The notes under the pieces are model-generated. The model was given only the letters and a program-made list of their open reading frames with translations. It was not told the DNA's origin and ran no database searches. This document shows positions 9,277 through 20,185 of a stretch of DNA of 64,000 nt, piece after piece. Position numbers and translations under genes: made by a program. Each line of letters starts with the position of its first letter. Positions within the stretch are counted from its first letter, which is position 1. The stretch comes from Oopsacas minuta. Lineage: Eukaryota; Porifera; Hexactinellida; Lyssacinosida; Leucopsacidae. The stretch is from assembly GCA_024704765.1 (NCBI GenBank), contig JAKMXF010000298.1, forward strand, positions 124,001 to 188,000. The letters run 5' to 3'.

Positions 9277-10344
9277 TTAGTTTTCCCTAGTCTGACATAA
9301 ATTAGGTTTCCATAATGATATCATCCCATCTTCACAACTCGTTATAATCTTCTCATTAGCAAAATTACAATAGATTGCCCTAACGTCAGTTTGGTGACCA
9401 TTTTGTAAACTTAGAACTGGTGTATATCCACCATTTTCATTCAATGTAAGAATTTTAACTTCACCTTTCTCATTACCAACAGCTGCTAGAAGTTTTTCAC
9501 TTTTTTCGTCGTAAAAGCAATCAATCACGTCATCAATATCTTTACCTAATGTCGTCTTAAGATATTTACATAGTTCATTTCCTTCAGTGGATTCCCAAAG
9601 GAAAATATTTCCCTCATCCGTAATACAATAAATATTATTAAGTTTTGAGTCGAAAAAGTGAATTTTGGAAATTCCAGCTTCAGTATTCAAGACATACTGG
9701 CAAGCCTCATTCTGATTCTCTCTGACATCAAACAAATACACTAATCCATCTCTACAGCCTGATAGCAGTAAATTCTTGCTATTTGGATGGAATACAACAT
9801 GATCAATAGATTCAGCATATACGTCAGTATATACTTGATAGTAATCCTTCATTTTAATATCCCATATGTAGAGGTTAGCCTTCGTTCCTTCTTCATCATG
9901 TTCTATTGACTCACTACCACTGCTAATCAGCTGATCATCTAAACTAAGACTAACACTCAATAGCTTATCTTCATCTAAAGATTGTAGTGTAATCTCATTT
10001 AAATTTGTACGTAGATCCCAGCAACGTACAGTCCCATCTAAGCCAGAAGACCATGCAATGAATGGATTAGTTTTTGTAAAGCAAGCATCCGTAACAATAT
10101 CGTTATGTCCAGTTAACACTGCCATAACAACCAGTGTATTTACATCAATACATTTGAGAACATTCTCAGCAGAAGTAGTTATTAAAACATTTGATAAATT
10201 AGCCTCAAGATTAACCTCGTTTGCCTTAAATTTTAGTGGATAGATTTTGCTGTTTAGTGAGAATAATCTTTGTTCTGCAAGCTCATAAGATGAGTTATCA
10301 CAATTTAATGGGTTCGAAATCGTGTTGACGATATTATTTGCCAT
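9277..10344 (-). CDS. WDR89: WD repeat-containing protein 89 (WDR89-like)
   Basis: This is a beta-propeller protein of 355 aa with about six WD-type repeats. Recognisable blades include SGLDGTVRCWDLRT, ANLYIWDIK, SGCRDGLVYLFDVR, DEGNIFLWES and SCEDGMISLWKP. The run from the HVVFHPNSKNLLLSG blade through YCITDEGNIFLWE to GHQTDVRAIYCN follows the order of WDR89 rather than generic WD proteins. No enzymatic function is known for the family. AACTTTTTAG ends at 10364, 19 bases before the ATG. Confidence 0.72.
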   Translation of the reverse strand: MANNIVNTISNPLNCDNSSYELAEQRLFSLNSKIYPLKFKANEVNLEANLSNVLITTSAENVLKCIDVNTLVVMAVLTGHNDIVTDACFTKTNPFIAWSSGLDGTVRCWDLRTNLNEITLQSLDEDKLLSVSLSLDDQLISSGSESIEHDEEGTKANLYIWDIKMKDYYQVYTDVYAESIDHVVFHPNSKNLLLSGCRDGLVYLFDVRENQNEACQYVLNTEAGISKIHFFDSKLNNIYCITDEGNIFLWESTEGNELCKYLKTTLGKDIDDVIDCFYDEKSEKLLAAVGNEKGEVKILTLNENGGYTPVLSLQNGHQTDVRAIYCNFANEKIITSCEDGMISLWKPNLCQTREN

Positions 10345-10735
10345 TAAATGTTATTTAAAACCTCTAAAAAGTTAATAAGTAATTCTCTTGTTATAATTAG
10401 AATAGACTAAATGTTTTAATACACATAGTAACCTACTGAATGCATTAACGTATGTTTAATGGTAGAATTCGAATAATTACAGGGGGATGAATAGATAAGC
10501 AATTATATCGAACTTACAAAGCCTCAGGTAATACGTTGAATTGCCAGGTGGATAGTTCACATAAAAATTGTTCTTTACTGGTTATAGGATATGTGTGGGT
10601 AAAAGTATGATCAACAACAATATCAATAAACAATCATCATCTACAAATCCAAAAGTTACCTAATAACAATCTTTCGAATAAATTAAGAAATAATTACGGG
10701 TCTCTAAAACTATAGAATTCTCTCTAAATTATAAA
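10345..10735. other. Intergenic spacer
   Basis: This 391-bp AT-rich spacer lies between the WDR89 start and the RETSAT stop, both on the minus strand. No ORF, RNA gene or repeat is evident. Confidence 0.6.
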
Positions 10736-12628
10736 CTAATCTGATTTTGCTTTTTCTTTGCCCTTTTGGAATTTCTTCTTGTACTCTATCCTCATTTTCA
10801 CCAAGTCAAGCAACAGGTTCCTCTTCAATATAGCAGAGGCACACAACACACCTCCGTATAGAGCACCAGCGAATCCACATGATAACACATCCTGTCCTGT
10901 TAGGTATAGTCCATTAATAGGCGTGGTAGACTTTAGGTAACAGCTGTTGGCGCCTGAAAAGCGTTGTACGTCATGATCAATACCATATATCTCTCCTTTA
11001 GCGTATTGTAAGTAGAAGCTGTTTGTAAGCGGAGTTCCTAATTCAAAATAGTCAACTTTATCTTTCAATTGCGGAAAAATTCTCAAAGTTTGACTCCACA
11101 TTCTCTCCCCAAATGTTTTCTTCAGAGTTAGATAATGATCACCCTTCTTTCCATCAGTGTAATCATTCCGCCAATCTTCAAACCATCGGTACGGGACAGG
11201 TGAAATAACCTCACAGACAGACTTCCCAGGGAAGTGTGCAGACCAGGCAGGATCTTTTGTAGACGGAAAAGAAATGAATAAAATAGGCAGATCTACTTCC
11301 AAAGCATCTTCCATACTCAAATTACAGAAATTATCCAAATCCTGTTGTGTAGCATTAGATACTTGATGCCATATGTTAGTAGCCGAGAGATTTAGCTCTT
11401 CATTGCTCCCCTTCAAGCCAATGAAAGCTGTCAAACACGTCATACCAGGATTGAACTTATTACATACACCATCTAGGAGATATTTCTGTTTGACACTGGC
11501 ATTTAATAAGCTATTATACGTATTATGTAGCCCAGCGTTGGAAATTACGATTGGAGCAAGAATATTAATACTCTCCGAACCTTTCTGTACACAAACACCT
11601 ATAGCTTTACATTGATCAGTGCTAGTGAGTATTTCAGTGCATTTAGCTCTTACAAGCACTTCACCACCTGCTTTACGTATAGTCTGTATTAAATGGTAAG
11701 CAACATTACTAGGGCCTCCTACAGGGAAGTATGCACCCTGAATGAAGTGTTGTTGCAATATAGCATGCATTGAGAATGGGGCATCTGCTGGGGCGGTACC
11801 GTAATCACCGTAATTGTAGTAGAGAATAGCCTGTAAGTCCTTGTCATCTATCAAACTCTCTACGACAGTTTTCAACGAAACTTCGCAATAATTGTAATAT
11901 TTGAATATCCGATTGAGTAGATTTAGTTTACGCAGAATTAGTATTAGTTTTTTCGGCATGAATTTAGTTAACATAGCAGGAAGAAATGACAACCGTGCGG
12001 CCTTTTGCATATTAAAATATTTCTCAATCGATTTGGTTTCATTCGGAAATCGTTTCACTAAATCATCTTTAAATTTATTACCAGTGAGACTCGAACAAAC
12101 ATCAAAATCAATTCTCTCATCGCCACTACCAATTACAACGCGGTCAAAGTTTTCGGGCAATGTATTCCAGCCAATTTGGCCGTCAGTAATCTGATCGATA
12201 AGTATAGTGGTCATCATGCCTTCTGATAATTGGCCGATTATATGAATTCCAACGTCGAATAGATAACCTTTATCTTCATAGACATGAAGGCATCCACCTG
12301 CTCTATCGTGTTGTTCCAATACTAACACTCGTTTACCAAGTTTTGCAAGCAAAGCACCCGTAGACAAACCACCAACTCCACTTCCTATTATGATTGCGTC
12401 TAAATTATCTGGCACGTGTTTGGGCAAAAATCCTTTTCTAAGGACTTTGTCCCTAACAGCTTGAGGCTCGATAGTACTCTGATGCGGTGGATCATGTTTA
12501 AGAACCTCCGTAAAAGGATTCGGGCCCTTACCCCAGTTTATACCGAGGAATATGAAAAACCATTCGAGTTTGTAAATAATCCAAATTGCGAATATTAGCA
12601 AAATGCACGCACTTAGCAGCCAATACAT
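10736..12628 (-). CDS. RETSAT: All-trans-retinol 13,14-reductase (RETSAT)
   Basis: This is a FAD-dependent oxidoreductase that saturates the 13,14 double bond of retinol in the ER membrane. It has 630 aa (human 610). An N-terminal hydrophobic anchor (residues 2-30) is followed by the Rossmann dinucleotide motif IIGSGVGGLSTGALLAKLGKR and then LEQHDRAGGCLH and FDVGIHIIG. The C-terminal FAD-contact region has NGLYLTGQDVLSCGFAGALYG, typical of carotenoid-isomerase-type amine oxidase-fold enzymes. A lysine-rich tail (KKKFQKGKEKAKSD) resembles an ER-retention tail, an inference. It is a single exon. Enzyme specificity within the RETSAT/CrtISO group cannot be proven from sequence. Confidence 0.9.
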   Translation of the reverse strand: MYWLLSACILLIFAIWIIYKLEWFFIFLGINWGKGPNPFTEVLKHDPPHQSTIEPQAVRDKVLRKGFLPKHVPDNLDAIIIGSGVGGLSTGALLAKLGKRVLVLEQHDRAGGCLHVYEDKGYLFDVGIHIIGQLSEGMMTTILIDQITDGQIGWNTLPENFDRVVIGSGDERIDFDVCSSLTGNKFKDDLVKRFPNETKSIEKYFNMQKAARLSFLPAMLTKFMPKKLILILRKLNLLNRIFKYYNYCEVSLKTVVESLIDDKDLQAILYYNYGDYGTAPADAPFSMHAILQQHFIQGAYFPVGGPSNVAYHLIQTIRKAGGEVLVRAKCTEILTSTDQCKAIGVCVQKGSESINILAPIVISNAGLHNTYNSLLNASVKQKYLLDGVCNKFNPGMTCLTAFIGLKGSNEELNLSATNIWHQVSNATQQDLDNFCNLSMEDALEVDLPILFISFPSTKDPAWSAHFPGKSVCEVISPVPYRWFEDWRNDYTDGKKGDHYLTLKKTFGERMWSQTLRIFPQLKDKVDYFELGTPLTNSFYLQYAKGEIYGIDHDVQRFSGANSCYLKSTTPINGLYLTGQDVLSCGFAGALYGGVLCASAILKRNLLLDLVKMRIEYKKKFQKGKEKAKSD

Positions 12629-13231
12629 AGAAAAAAATGATATCTATTTTAGCGTCTACATTGACACAAAAAGGTTTCAAGGCTCAATAATAACTAAAAG
12701 GAGAAGCAAGGAGAAGTTACATGTGAAATTTCGCACTGCACAAATTCCAATTTATAACATATATGTTAACTTCTAACAACATAAACAGGTCAGACAAGTC
12801 TAAACGAACTGTAACACAATAACATGCAAATATGTATATCAAAATACATAGTGGATCAAAATAAAGGGTATTGAATCCAAATGACTAATCAAATGAATGT
12901 AATAGAACACCATTGAACAGTGTATAGAGATACAAAACAGGATTGATGGATAATTATATTCCAATTGGTTAATAATAGTGTGTGTAACCCAACAAAAGCG
13001 ATAAGACAAAGATGTTTAGCTATGCCAGCTATTTCCATTACTGGCCACATATAAACGCAAATCTATATAGGCTCAGGTTAGCTCATATGCTGATAATAAA
13101 TTATTGATATATTATCTTTATGTTTGAAATAGATAAATAATCATATACTACAGACGTATATTGATATAAATACAGTGTGATTAGCAAGAGGAGAATACTA
13201 GAGGAAAGATTATATTGAAGTGTTTGAAGAA
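12629..13231. other. Divergent intergenic spacer
   Basis: This is 603 bp of AT-rich sequence between RETSAT (minus) and the unknown four-exon gene (plus). It should hold both promoters. No coding ORF or clear repeat is seen. Confidence 0.6.
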
Positions 13232-15863
13232 ATGAATGAGGTAAATATGTAATTTTGGTGCTTAAAATATTAACCTTAATAATAATTGTGTTTACAAATG
13301 TAAAACAAATTCGTGTATTAGAAAAATTGAGTGTTTGAACAGCTGATCGAATTTAAAAATTATTAAATATTTACTCCTCAAATATTGTCAAAAGTCTGTT
13401 GTCCATCATTATACATATCCAAATTTAGAATATTGGAGAACAACCATGCATCGAAATAAAACCATGCAATAAGGAAAAACAATGCTTTGGCGAAGAGGAC
13501 TTTCCCCTGCCACCACCTGAATCGGACTGGAGATTAGGTAAATACTTTGACGCAATGAACAACATAGAAGGATGTCCAGAACCTCCAGAATTCGAAGAGA
13601 TAGAAGGATACCTTTCGAATTGCACAGACACAGACATGGATGAGTCAGCTTCAGTTTTATACGCTTACAATTATCTCAAAGAATACGTACAGCACATGAA
13701 ATCAGCTAGACAAGCTAAAACCAACTTGATGGCAGCATTACCATCGCCGCAAGGGCAATCGCCCTCTCCAATGTAAGTTCTATGCAAATCCTCGAATAAT
13801 TACAACCAAAATAACCATCAAAAATTGTGTTGATTGGAACCATCTTCTTAATTCGTAACACTTAGTTTTGCAATCAGTGTCAGTATATTAATGGCTATTG
13901 ACATATTAATACAAATATAACAGAACATTCAATTGTTTTAATTAAACTAAAATTACAATTCAATAATTCAAAGCCAAAATGTGGCAAAATTGAATGGAAG
14001 TAGCAAATTAGACAAAACAAATTAGAACCTATTGAACAATCTCACATACGTAGTGTGTAGGACATTTATCACAGTTAAATAATTAAATGAACATTTTATA
14101 ATTATATGTGGTTCACACTATAATATTGGCCAATTATCGCTTATACTAAACTATGACCTCAATTTTTACAAGTATATAGGTCAGTTTGTATATTCTCTTA
14201 TACGTACATATAGGAAAGATTCAGATACAAGTCCGAATAGATATCAAAATACAACAGCTGCACATCGTGGTACACCAAGCGTAGACGACATGGAGGAGTA
14301 CGATCATCTGTCAAGTACAAAGGAAGAATCTTACTACGCAAGCATGAATATTAGACCTGATTATAATCCTCAACTAGAAGTGAGGAGAACGTTATCAGAT
14401 GGCCCTCAGAAGATAGCACACAAGAACGGTTACGCTATTCCCTACATCACAAGGTATCGCACATCAAATCTACATTTACCAATAAGTAAGTTACAAAGCA
14501 CGAAATGACTTTAATTACGAATAAATTTATACAATAAACTCCTGTTATATCAAGGAACAAGGGACCGTGATAATTAATTCGACATAATGAAATTCGACTT
14601 CACCGGATAAATATATGTTACCTTAACTTCGATATGAGCTGGTATTTTGATATATCCGTGTTCGAAATAAAGGGAGTTGATTGTAATATTCTTCTTATAG
14701 AGGGAATGGTATCGTATCCAAATAACATACAACGTCGTGAACAAGCAGAAATAGTGGAGATTTGCTCACCTAGCGATACGTCTATGTGTAGTACCCCTTA
14801 TTGGCTGAATCGGCCCGCTGCCCCAGGGAGAAATGAGAGAATAGTATACGAGAGTGTCGATAAGCTAGGAGTGAGGCAAGATAGTGATGAGTATTTTCTA
14901 CCGAGGACAAAAGACAAGCAAAGTAACTCAGATTCATCTAATAGTCATCATCACCAGAATATGACAAATGAATCTAATCGTACAATCCCAAAGAGGAGGA
15001 AATTCAAACGCCCGAATAATCGCAGTAAAATATACGTCACAACTAATACAGTATTCAATCAGCCGATTATACACTCTAAGCAGTGTCTAGATTCACTCAA
15101 TTCCGATGAAGTACGGCCATGTGATTGTCTGAAAACAGTTGTTGCAAACCAGAAAAACAAACAACAAACTAATAGCCCGTTAAAGAACGTACATGTAATG
15201 GAGTCTATTCAGGACGGAGAAATCTCAAACTTTACCTCTGTCATAAAGAAGAAACTGAACAGGACCCGAGGTGTTGATGACTGGGCTATTCCTTGTCCAC
15301 ATTCTATCAGTTCTGACAATACATATGCAGATGATTTCAATACATACGATCGAACTAGTAATCACGAGTACATAACACGTAGCTTTACGTCATATAACTC
15401 GTGCGATGGTACAATGAACGATACAGATTCATTATCTCAAAGCTATACACATATACCTTACAATCCTAATAAAGAAAATTTCCAGGCAAGCGGTGAGGAA
15501 ATCAACAAGTCACCAATGTATATGCCGAATGAGAGATGGAATTTCGCATTTGTACCCTATAATCCAACGGAAAATAGACCAAAAGCATGCAGATTTCATA
15601 GCATTGATACACTAACGAGTAGTGACAACAGATCTGTTGCGGAAAATTTCAGATCTGACTCAAGTTTTGTTTCCAAAAACAGTTCGAAAAACACAAAATC
15701 AGAAGCTAGCGCTAGCTCTTCTTGCTCCTCAAGAGGTAGTAGCTTAAACAACAATTCGAAAGAACACAAACCTTATTCCAAATCATTCTTCAAAAGTTTC
15801 TCTCCTAAGTTCATCAAAAGCAACAACAAATCTCCGGTAAAGAGACAAGTGAGTGAATTATAA
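13232..15863 (+). CDS. Four-exon gene of unknown family, disordered protein
   Basis: I assembled four exons from GT-AG borders with matching phases: 13232-13240 (only Met-Asn-Glu), 13429-13772, 14214-14485 and 14701-15863. They give 595 aa. Donors are GTAAAT, GTAAGT and GTAAGT; acceptors are AATTTAG, ACATATAG and TTCTTATAG. The protein starts with an acidic, proline-containing region (EEDFPLPPPESDW, PEPPEFEEIEGYL). A short helical segment follows around LYAYNYLKEYVQHMKSARQAK, then a long Ser/Asn-rich tail with basic patches (PKRRKFKRPNNR) that ends in a Ser-rich run and KSFFKSFSPKFIKS. I recognise no domain and see no signal peptide or membrane segment. A cytoplasmic scaffold is possible but unproven. 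The nine-base first exon is the least certain part. Confidence 0.6.
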
Positions 15864-16038
15864 GCTTGTCTAATGAATGATCGATTTGATATACCGGTGT
15901 ATTTGTGAAGGATAAATACATATTTATTAAAATATTTGATAATTATACACCAAGTTTGGGTAAAAATAATTCAGAATTATACCTCGGGTGTAAGTCTATT
16001 AATACATATATGCATTTTTCAATTGGAAAAAGTGTTAG

Positions 16039-18978
16039 TTATTTTCTACCCTTCCGTTCATTTGATTTCTCATGCAATTTACTTTGATATTTTCTTTCCA
16101 ACTCAGCTCTCTGTTTCTTAGGCAGAGTTTTGCAAGTTTCTTTATGAGAAGTTCTGCAATCTGACCTAGCCATATTGCTACATCCGTGTACTTCATATTG
16201 ACAATGTTTAAGACAAAAATTCAGTTTGCAATACACACAATATTCTCCAAGTAGTTTAGTAGATTCATTGCATTTATAGAAATTGCAAACTTCTTTCAAT
16301 CTAAACGCGGCTTCTAACACTGTGAAATCATCTTTCAAATCAAGTTCCTTCTTTAAATTTTTAACGTTAGAAACGATGTGTGATTTTGCCTTTGAATTAG
16401 TTGACTTTTTAACTTTCTTTTTCGAATGTGTGGGAGCATTTTTAACGGTTACTATTGCAGAATCAACTTTCTGGTTCAGCTGAGAAATACGTAGACAATG
16501 AACCTGGTGTGTAACAAGATTCAATTGTGGTATATACTTGTTACAAATCTCACAGGAAACGAATGAATCATTCGGCTCTATAGTCTCGATATTAAGTTCA
16601 TCGTTTTGTACTATACAAGGTTCTTGTATAGTAATAAGGTCAGTAAAACTATCTTCATTTATCAATTTGGGAATTTTTGGCTCAATTAAAGTAGTATTCT
16701 CTTCATTTACAAATTTACCAATTACAACTTTACGCTCAAGTCCTATTCCCTTGCTTGAATGACACAATCCTAACTCTTCACATACCTTATGAACAATGTA
16801 ACGCTCCCTTGAAGTTAGATCATGCAAGTTTAGATTTTCTGTATTATCATCTTCAGCGAATTTCCTAATCCGTTCACTCAATTTTCGTTCCTTTTCTTTA
16901 CTTTCTAAGAAACTCACGGGACGCTCCTTCCTCTCTTGATTTGCATTTTTCTCAGTAATTATAACTTCAGCCTTTCCAACAGAATTATCAGTAATTCCTT
17001 CATTAATAAAATCAAAACCTGACCTAACCTCACCGTTAATATGAATATACTCCAATAGACCTCTTATGAACCTTTGATTTGAGATAGTAATGGAATCACC
17101 GATAACACATAAATGTCGTTTAGCCCTCGTAATAGCTACATTAGTTCTCCTTACTTCACTTAAGAATCCAATTTCTCCTCTATCATTAGACCTTGTAAAT
17201 GAAATGATCATTGCTTCTTTCTCCCTTCCCTGAAACCCGTCTACTGTATGTACCTCAACATTATATACTTCTAATAGGGCTAGTTTGGTTGTAATCAGTT
17301 CTACTTGCAAACTATATGGGGCAATTACAGCTATTTCGGATTGGGAAATACCAAATTTGATTAACATACCAACATATTGAGATACCAGATTAGCTTCTCC
17401 TTCATTGCTCTTAGAAACATCCTCAGAAACAGCTGATTCATGAAAATCACAGCCAGCAGTATCTATAAATACGAGCGGAGTCTCAGTGTAGCAATTAGCC
17501 TCAACATGTCTTATTCCTGACAGAACTTGGTTACCAACACTCTCATGAGGTATGAGCTTCCCCTTGTATAGGAAACGAGATGGCCAATGCATGATATGTC
17601 TATTCATACGATATTGTATTGACAATAAGGATACTAATGCATTGCCGTATAGTGAAATTAATCGCTCCATAAGAGTGATTTTTAAACCTGATTTAGCTGC
17701 TTCTTCCGATACAATTGTGGGTGGCAATTGGAGATGGTCACCTGCTAATACACATTTCCCAGCATGTAGTAATGGTATCCAACAACCAGGCTCAATAACC
17801 TGAGCACATTCATCAATAAATACAACATCAAAATGGTTTCTGTCTAAAGTTTTTAACGGGCCGTCTGACGAAGCGCTTGTTGTTGTTGACAATACTACGT
17901 CACACGCGGCTAATATCTCGTGAACAACCGCGTTTTCTCGATGATGCAATTCGTTCCTTAACTCTCTAACTTCAGCCCAATTAACCTTACGTTTTTTCTT
18001 ACCCCCAATACCTAAAGCTGTCTCAATCTCACTTCTAACTTGTTTAATTATTTCAAAGTTATCACTAGAAGTAACCTGAGCATCTAAAGTATATCTTTGT
18101 AGCTCTTTGGCAGCTCTGGCAGGGTGACCTAGTCTCACAACACGACAATGAGGAGCTAATTTCGATAACAGATTATCAACCGCGATGTTAGATGGTGCAC
18201 ATGCTAATACCTTACGAGATCGTCTAACAAACTGTAAAATACACTCTACAACTGTTGTAGTCTTACCTGTACCAGGTGGACCATGGATGATAGAAATATC
18301 CTGACGTGAGAGAGCATCTACAACAGCTTGACGCTGTACATCATTCAATTGAGGGTTGAAAATAACAATTTCAAATTCGTCAATAACTCTAGCCTTCTTC
18401 CCATCAACGATATTAGATAGAAAGTATTTCGGATTTATAGGCAATAAATCAGTGTTTTCAAAACACACATAAATAATGTGTTTAGCTGGACTATGTATGT
18501 AGTCTAACAAACATTCTAATGCACGTTTTAACCTCTTATGGGTGACGTCACTATTAACTTTAACTAGGGATACGTTTCTGTCATCGAATATATTATCCTT
18601 AAATGGTTGCTGGTCAAATGCGACAGTAATTGAAGTAGGGTTAATATGGGTTATTACACCAGGATTTTCTGAAGAAATTGTACCTGTAAAGATAGATACG
18701 ATATCTCCTACAGTGAAAATACTAGAAAATATCTTTTTACTGTTTTCGGTATCGTTTTGCGTGCATATTTGAGTCAAATGTTTACTGTTTTCAAGTTTTA
18801 TAACAGTACGACCGTAGAAACCACATCGTTGCCCAGTTATGCAAAGTTTCCTAATACAAATCCCTTTATTTTCAAGTTCTTTAGCATTGAATTGTCCTAT
18901 TATTTGCTGACTCTGTGCTAATTCTGCTTGCTGTTCTAAATCCAATAATTCCGAGAATTTCTTCACAAACTCTTCCAT
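16039..18978 (-). CDS. IGHMBP2: DNA/RNA helicase SMUBP2 (IGHMBP2)
   Basis: This is a superfamily 1 (Upf1-like) 5'-3' helicase linked to ribosomes and tRNA, 979 aa (human 993). The motifs in order are the Walker A GPPGTGKTTTV near residue 235, the Walker B DECAQ near 390, motif IV-VI elements QYRMN, TVDGFQGREKE and RTNVAITRAK, an R3H nucleic-acid-binding domain near 715-745 (SRERYIVHKVCEELGLCH) and an AN1 zinc finger near 900-945 with the expected Cys/His ladder. A UBZ-like CEIC...H...H motif lies in between (around 815-835). All catalytic motifs look intact. TATTTACAG ends at 18981, two bases before the ATG. Confidence 0.95.
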   Translation of the reverse strand: MEEFVKKFSELLDLEQQAELAQSQQIIGQFNAKELENKGICIRKLCITGQRCGFYGRTVIKLENSKHLTQICTQNDTENSKKIFSSIFTVGDIVSIFTGTISSENPGVITHINPTSITVAFDQQPFKDNIFDDRNVSLVKVNSDVTHKRLKRALECLLDYIHSPAKHIIYVCFENTDLLPINPKYFLSNIVDGKKARVIDEFEIVIFNPQLNDVQRQAVVDALSRQDISIIHGPPGTGKTTTVVECILQFVRRSRKVLACAPSNIAVDNLLSKLAPHCRVVRLGHPARAAKELQRYTLDAQVTSSDNFEIIKQVRSEIETALGIGGKKKRKVNWAEVRELRNELHHRENAVVHEILAACDVVLSTTTSASSDGPLKTLDRNHFDVVFIDECAQVIEPGCWIPLLHAGKCVLAGDHLQLPPTIVSEEAAKSGLKITLMERLISLYGNALVSLLSIQYRMNRHIMHWPSRFLYKGKLIPHESVGNQVLSGIRHVEANCYTETPLVFIDTAGCDFHESAVSEDVSKSNEGEANLVSQYVGMLIKFGISQSEIAVIAPYSLQVELITTKLALLEVYNVEVHTVDGFQGREKEAMIISFTRSNDRGEIGFLSEVRRTNVAITRAKRHLCVIGDSITISNQRFIRGLLEYIHINGEVRSGFDFINEGITDNSVGKAEVIITEKNANQERKERPVSFLESKEKERKLSERIRKFAEDDNTENLNLHDLTSRERYIVHKVCEELGLCHSSKGIGLERKVVIGKFVNEENTTLIEPKIPKLINEDSFTDLITIQEPCIVQNDELNIETIEPNDSFVSCEICNKYIPQLNLVTHQVHCLRISQLNQKVDSAIVTVKNAPTHSKKKVKKSTNSKAKSHIVSNVKNLKKELDLKDDFTVLEAAFRLKEVCNFYKCNESTKLLGEYCVYCKLNFCLKHCQYEVHGCSNMARSDCRTSHKETCKTLPKKQRAELERKYQSKLHEKSNERKGRK

Positions 18979-19139
18979 CCCTGTAAATACACTACAAACC
19001 TTTAATGAGTAAATTTAAATAAATAATTGTATGTACTTTATGTAAAACGGTATATTGAGTAATCTACAATGATTATCTTCATCACTATCTCTACAAACTA
19101 GGTCACATAAGCTATAAACTGAAATATGTAATACATTAT

Positions 19140-20062
19140 TTATGAATCCTTCTCAGCTATGACAGAGAGATGATGCTCTATATCTTCTTCACTTAAAGTC
19201 CTGAATGCTGTATTATCAGATGTCACAATACCAACTTCGACTTCCCTAGCTTTCAAATCAACAGATAGAACTGTTAATAAACAGTTCAAAGCTAGCTCAA
19301 TTGCTTCAGAAATATTCCAGTCGGAATCAGGACGCTTTTTTACTTTCTTCTCCAAATAATTATTAGCCTCTGTTTGCTTTACACCTGCTGAGATAGCCTT
19401 ATACCCACAGTAGTAACCCGCGGGGTCTGTTTTATAAACAAGAGGTCCTTTTTCTGGGTCAATTCCTACTAGGATCATGCAACAACCTAATGGTCTCATC
19501 TCAGCGTTCTGTGTATATATCTACAAAAAATCAATGAATTTCTATCACAGTGAAGCCTCCAAAACGGCGAAAATATATACAACAAATTCCCGTTCCTATA
19601 CAAATGAACCTTCACAATTGGAAAATGGCTATCATTTCGACGTCCATGACAACCAATTTATGGAGTGTACACTGTATATACTTTAACGCTTACTTGTGCT
19701 ATATCAGCTAGACGTTTACATAACACATCAACTGGAATTTCATAGTTGTATTTATATCTGAACTCCGCTGCTTCTGACCGAGCTCTGCGGACCTGGAAAC
19801 GACTATCCGGTATGATGCCGGTCATAACACAGCCTACATTCTCAGTTATCTTATATAGATGTGTTACTGTAGAAGGGTCTAGTAACTTATCGGGTACTTT
19901 CTTCTGTGTGGCAATAACCGCACAATCCTTTCCGCGAATAGCTACAGCAGTCATTCCTCCTAAATTGATAGCTTTGAATGCATACTCTACTTGATAGAGA
20001 CGGCCTTCTGGAGAGAATATAGTGATGAGATGGTCAAAACCTGCAGCTCCGCTACGAGACAT
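19140..20062 (-). CDS. PSMA6: 20S proteasome subunit alpha type-6 (PSMA6)
   Basis: This is an alpha-ring subunit of the 20S proteasome. The two exons, 20062-19694 and 19520-19140, are separated by a 173-bp GT-AG intron in phase 0 and give 249 aa (human 246). Exon 1 has the alpha-type signature [25 protein letters not shown]. The joint [18 protein letters not shown] reproduces the family sequence exactly. As expected for alpha subunits there is no N-terminal catalytic threonine. CAATTAG ends at 20064, one base before the ATG. Confidence 0.95.
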
Positions 20063-20185
20063 GCTAATTGGAATTTATCGTAATTTCATTAAGATAGAAC
20101 ATCAAGTAATATATTTATACACAATTGATCTGCCACTACATATACACAAAATCTCATAATACAATAAATGAAAGTTCTCGAATAA

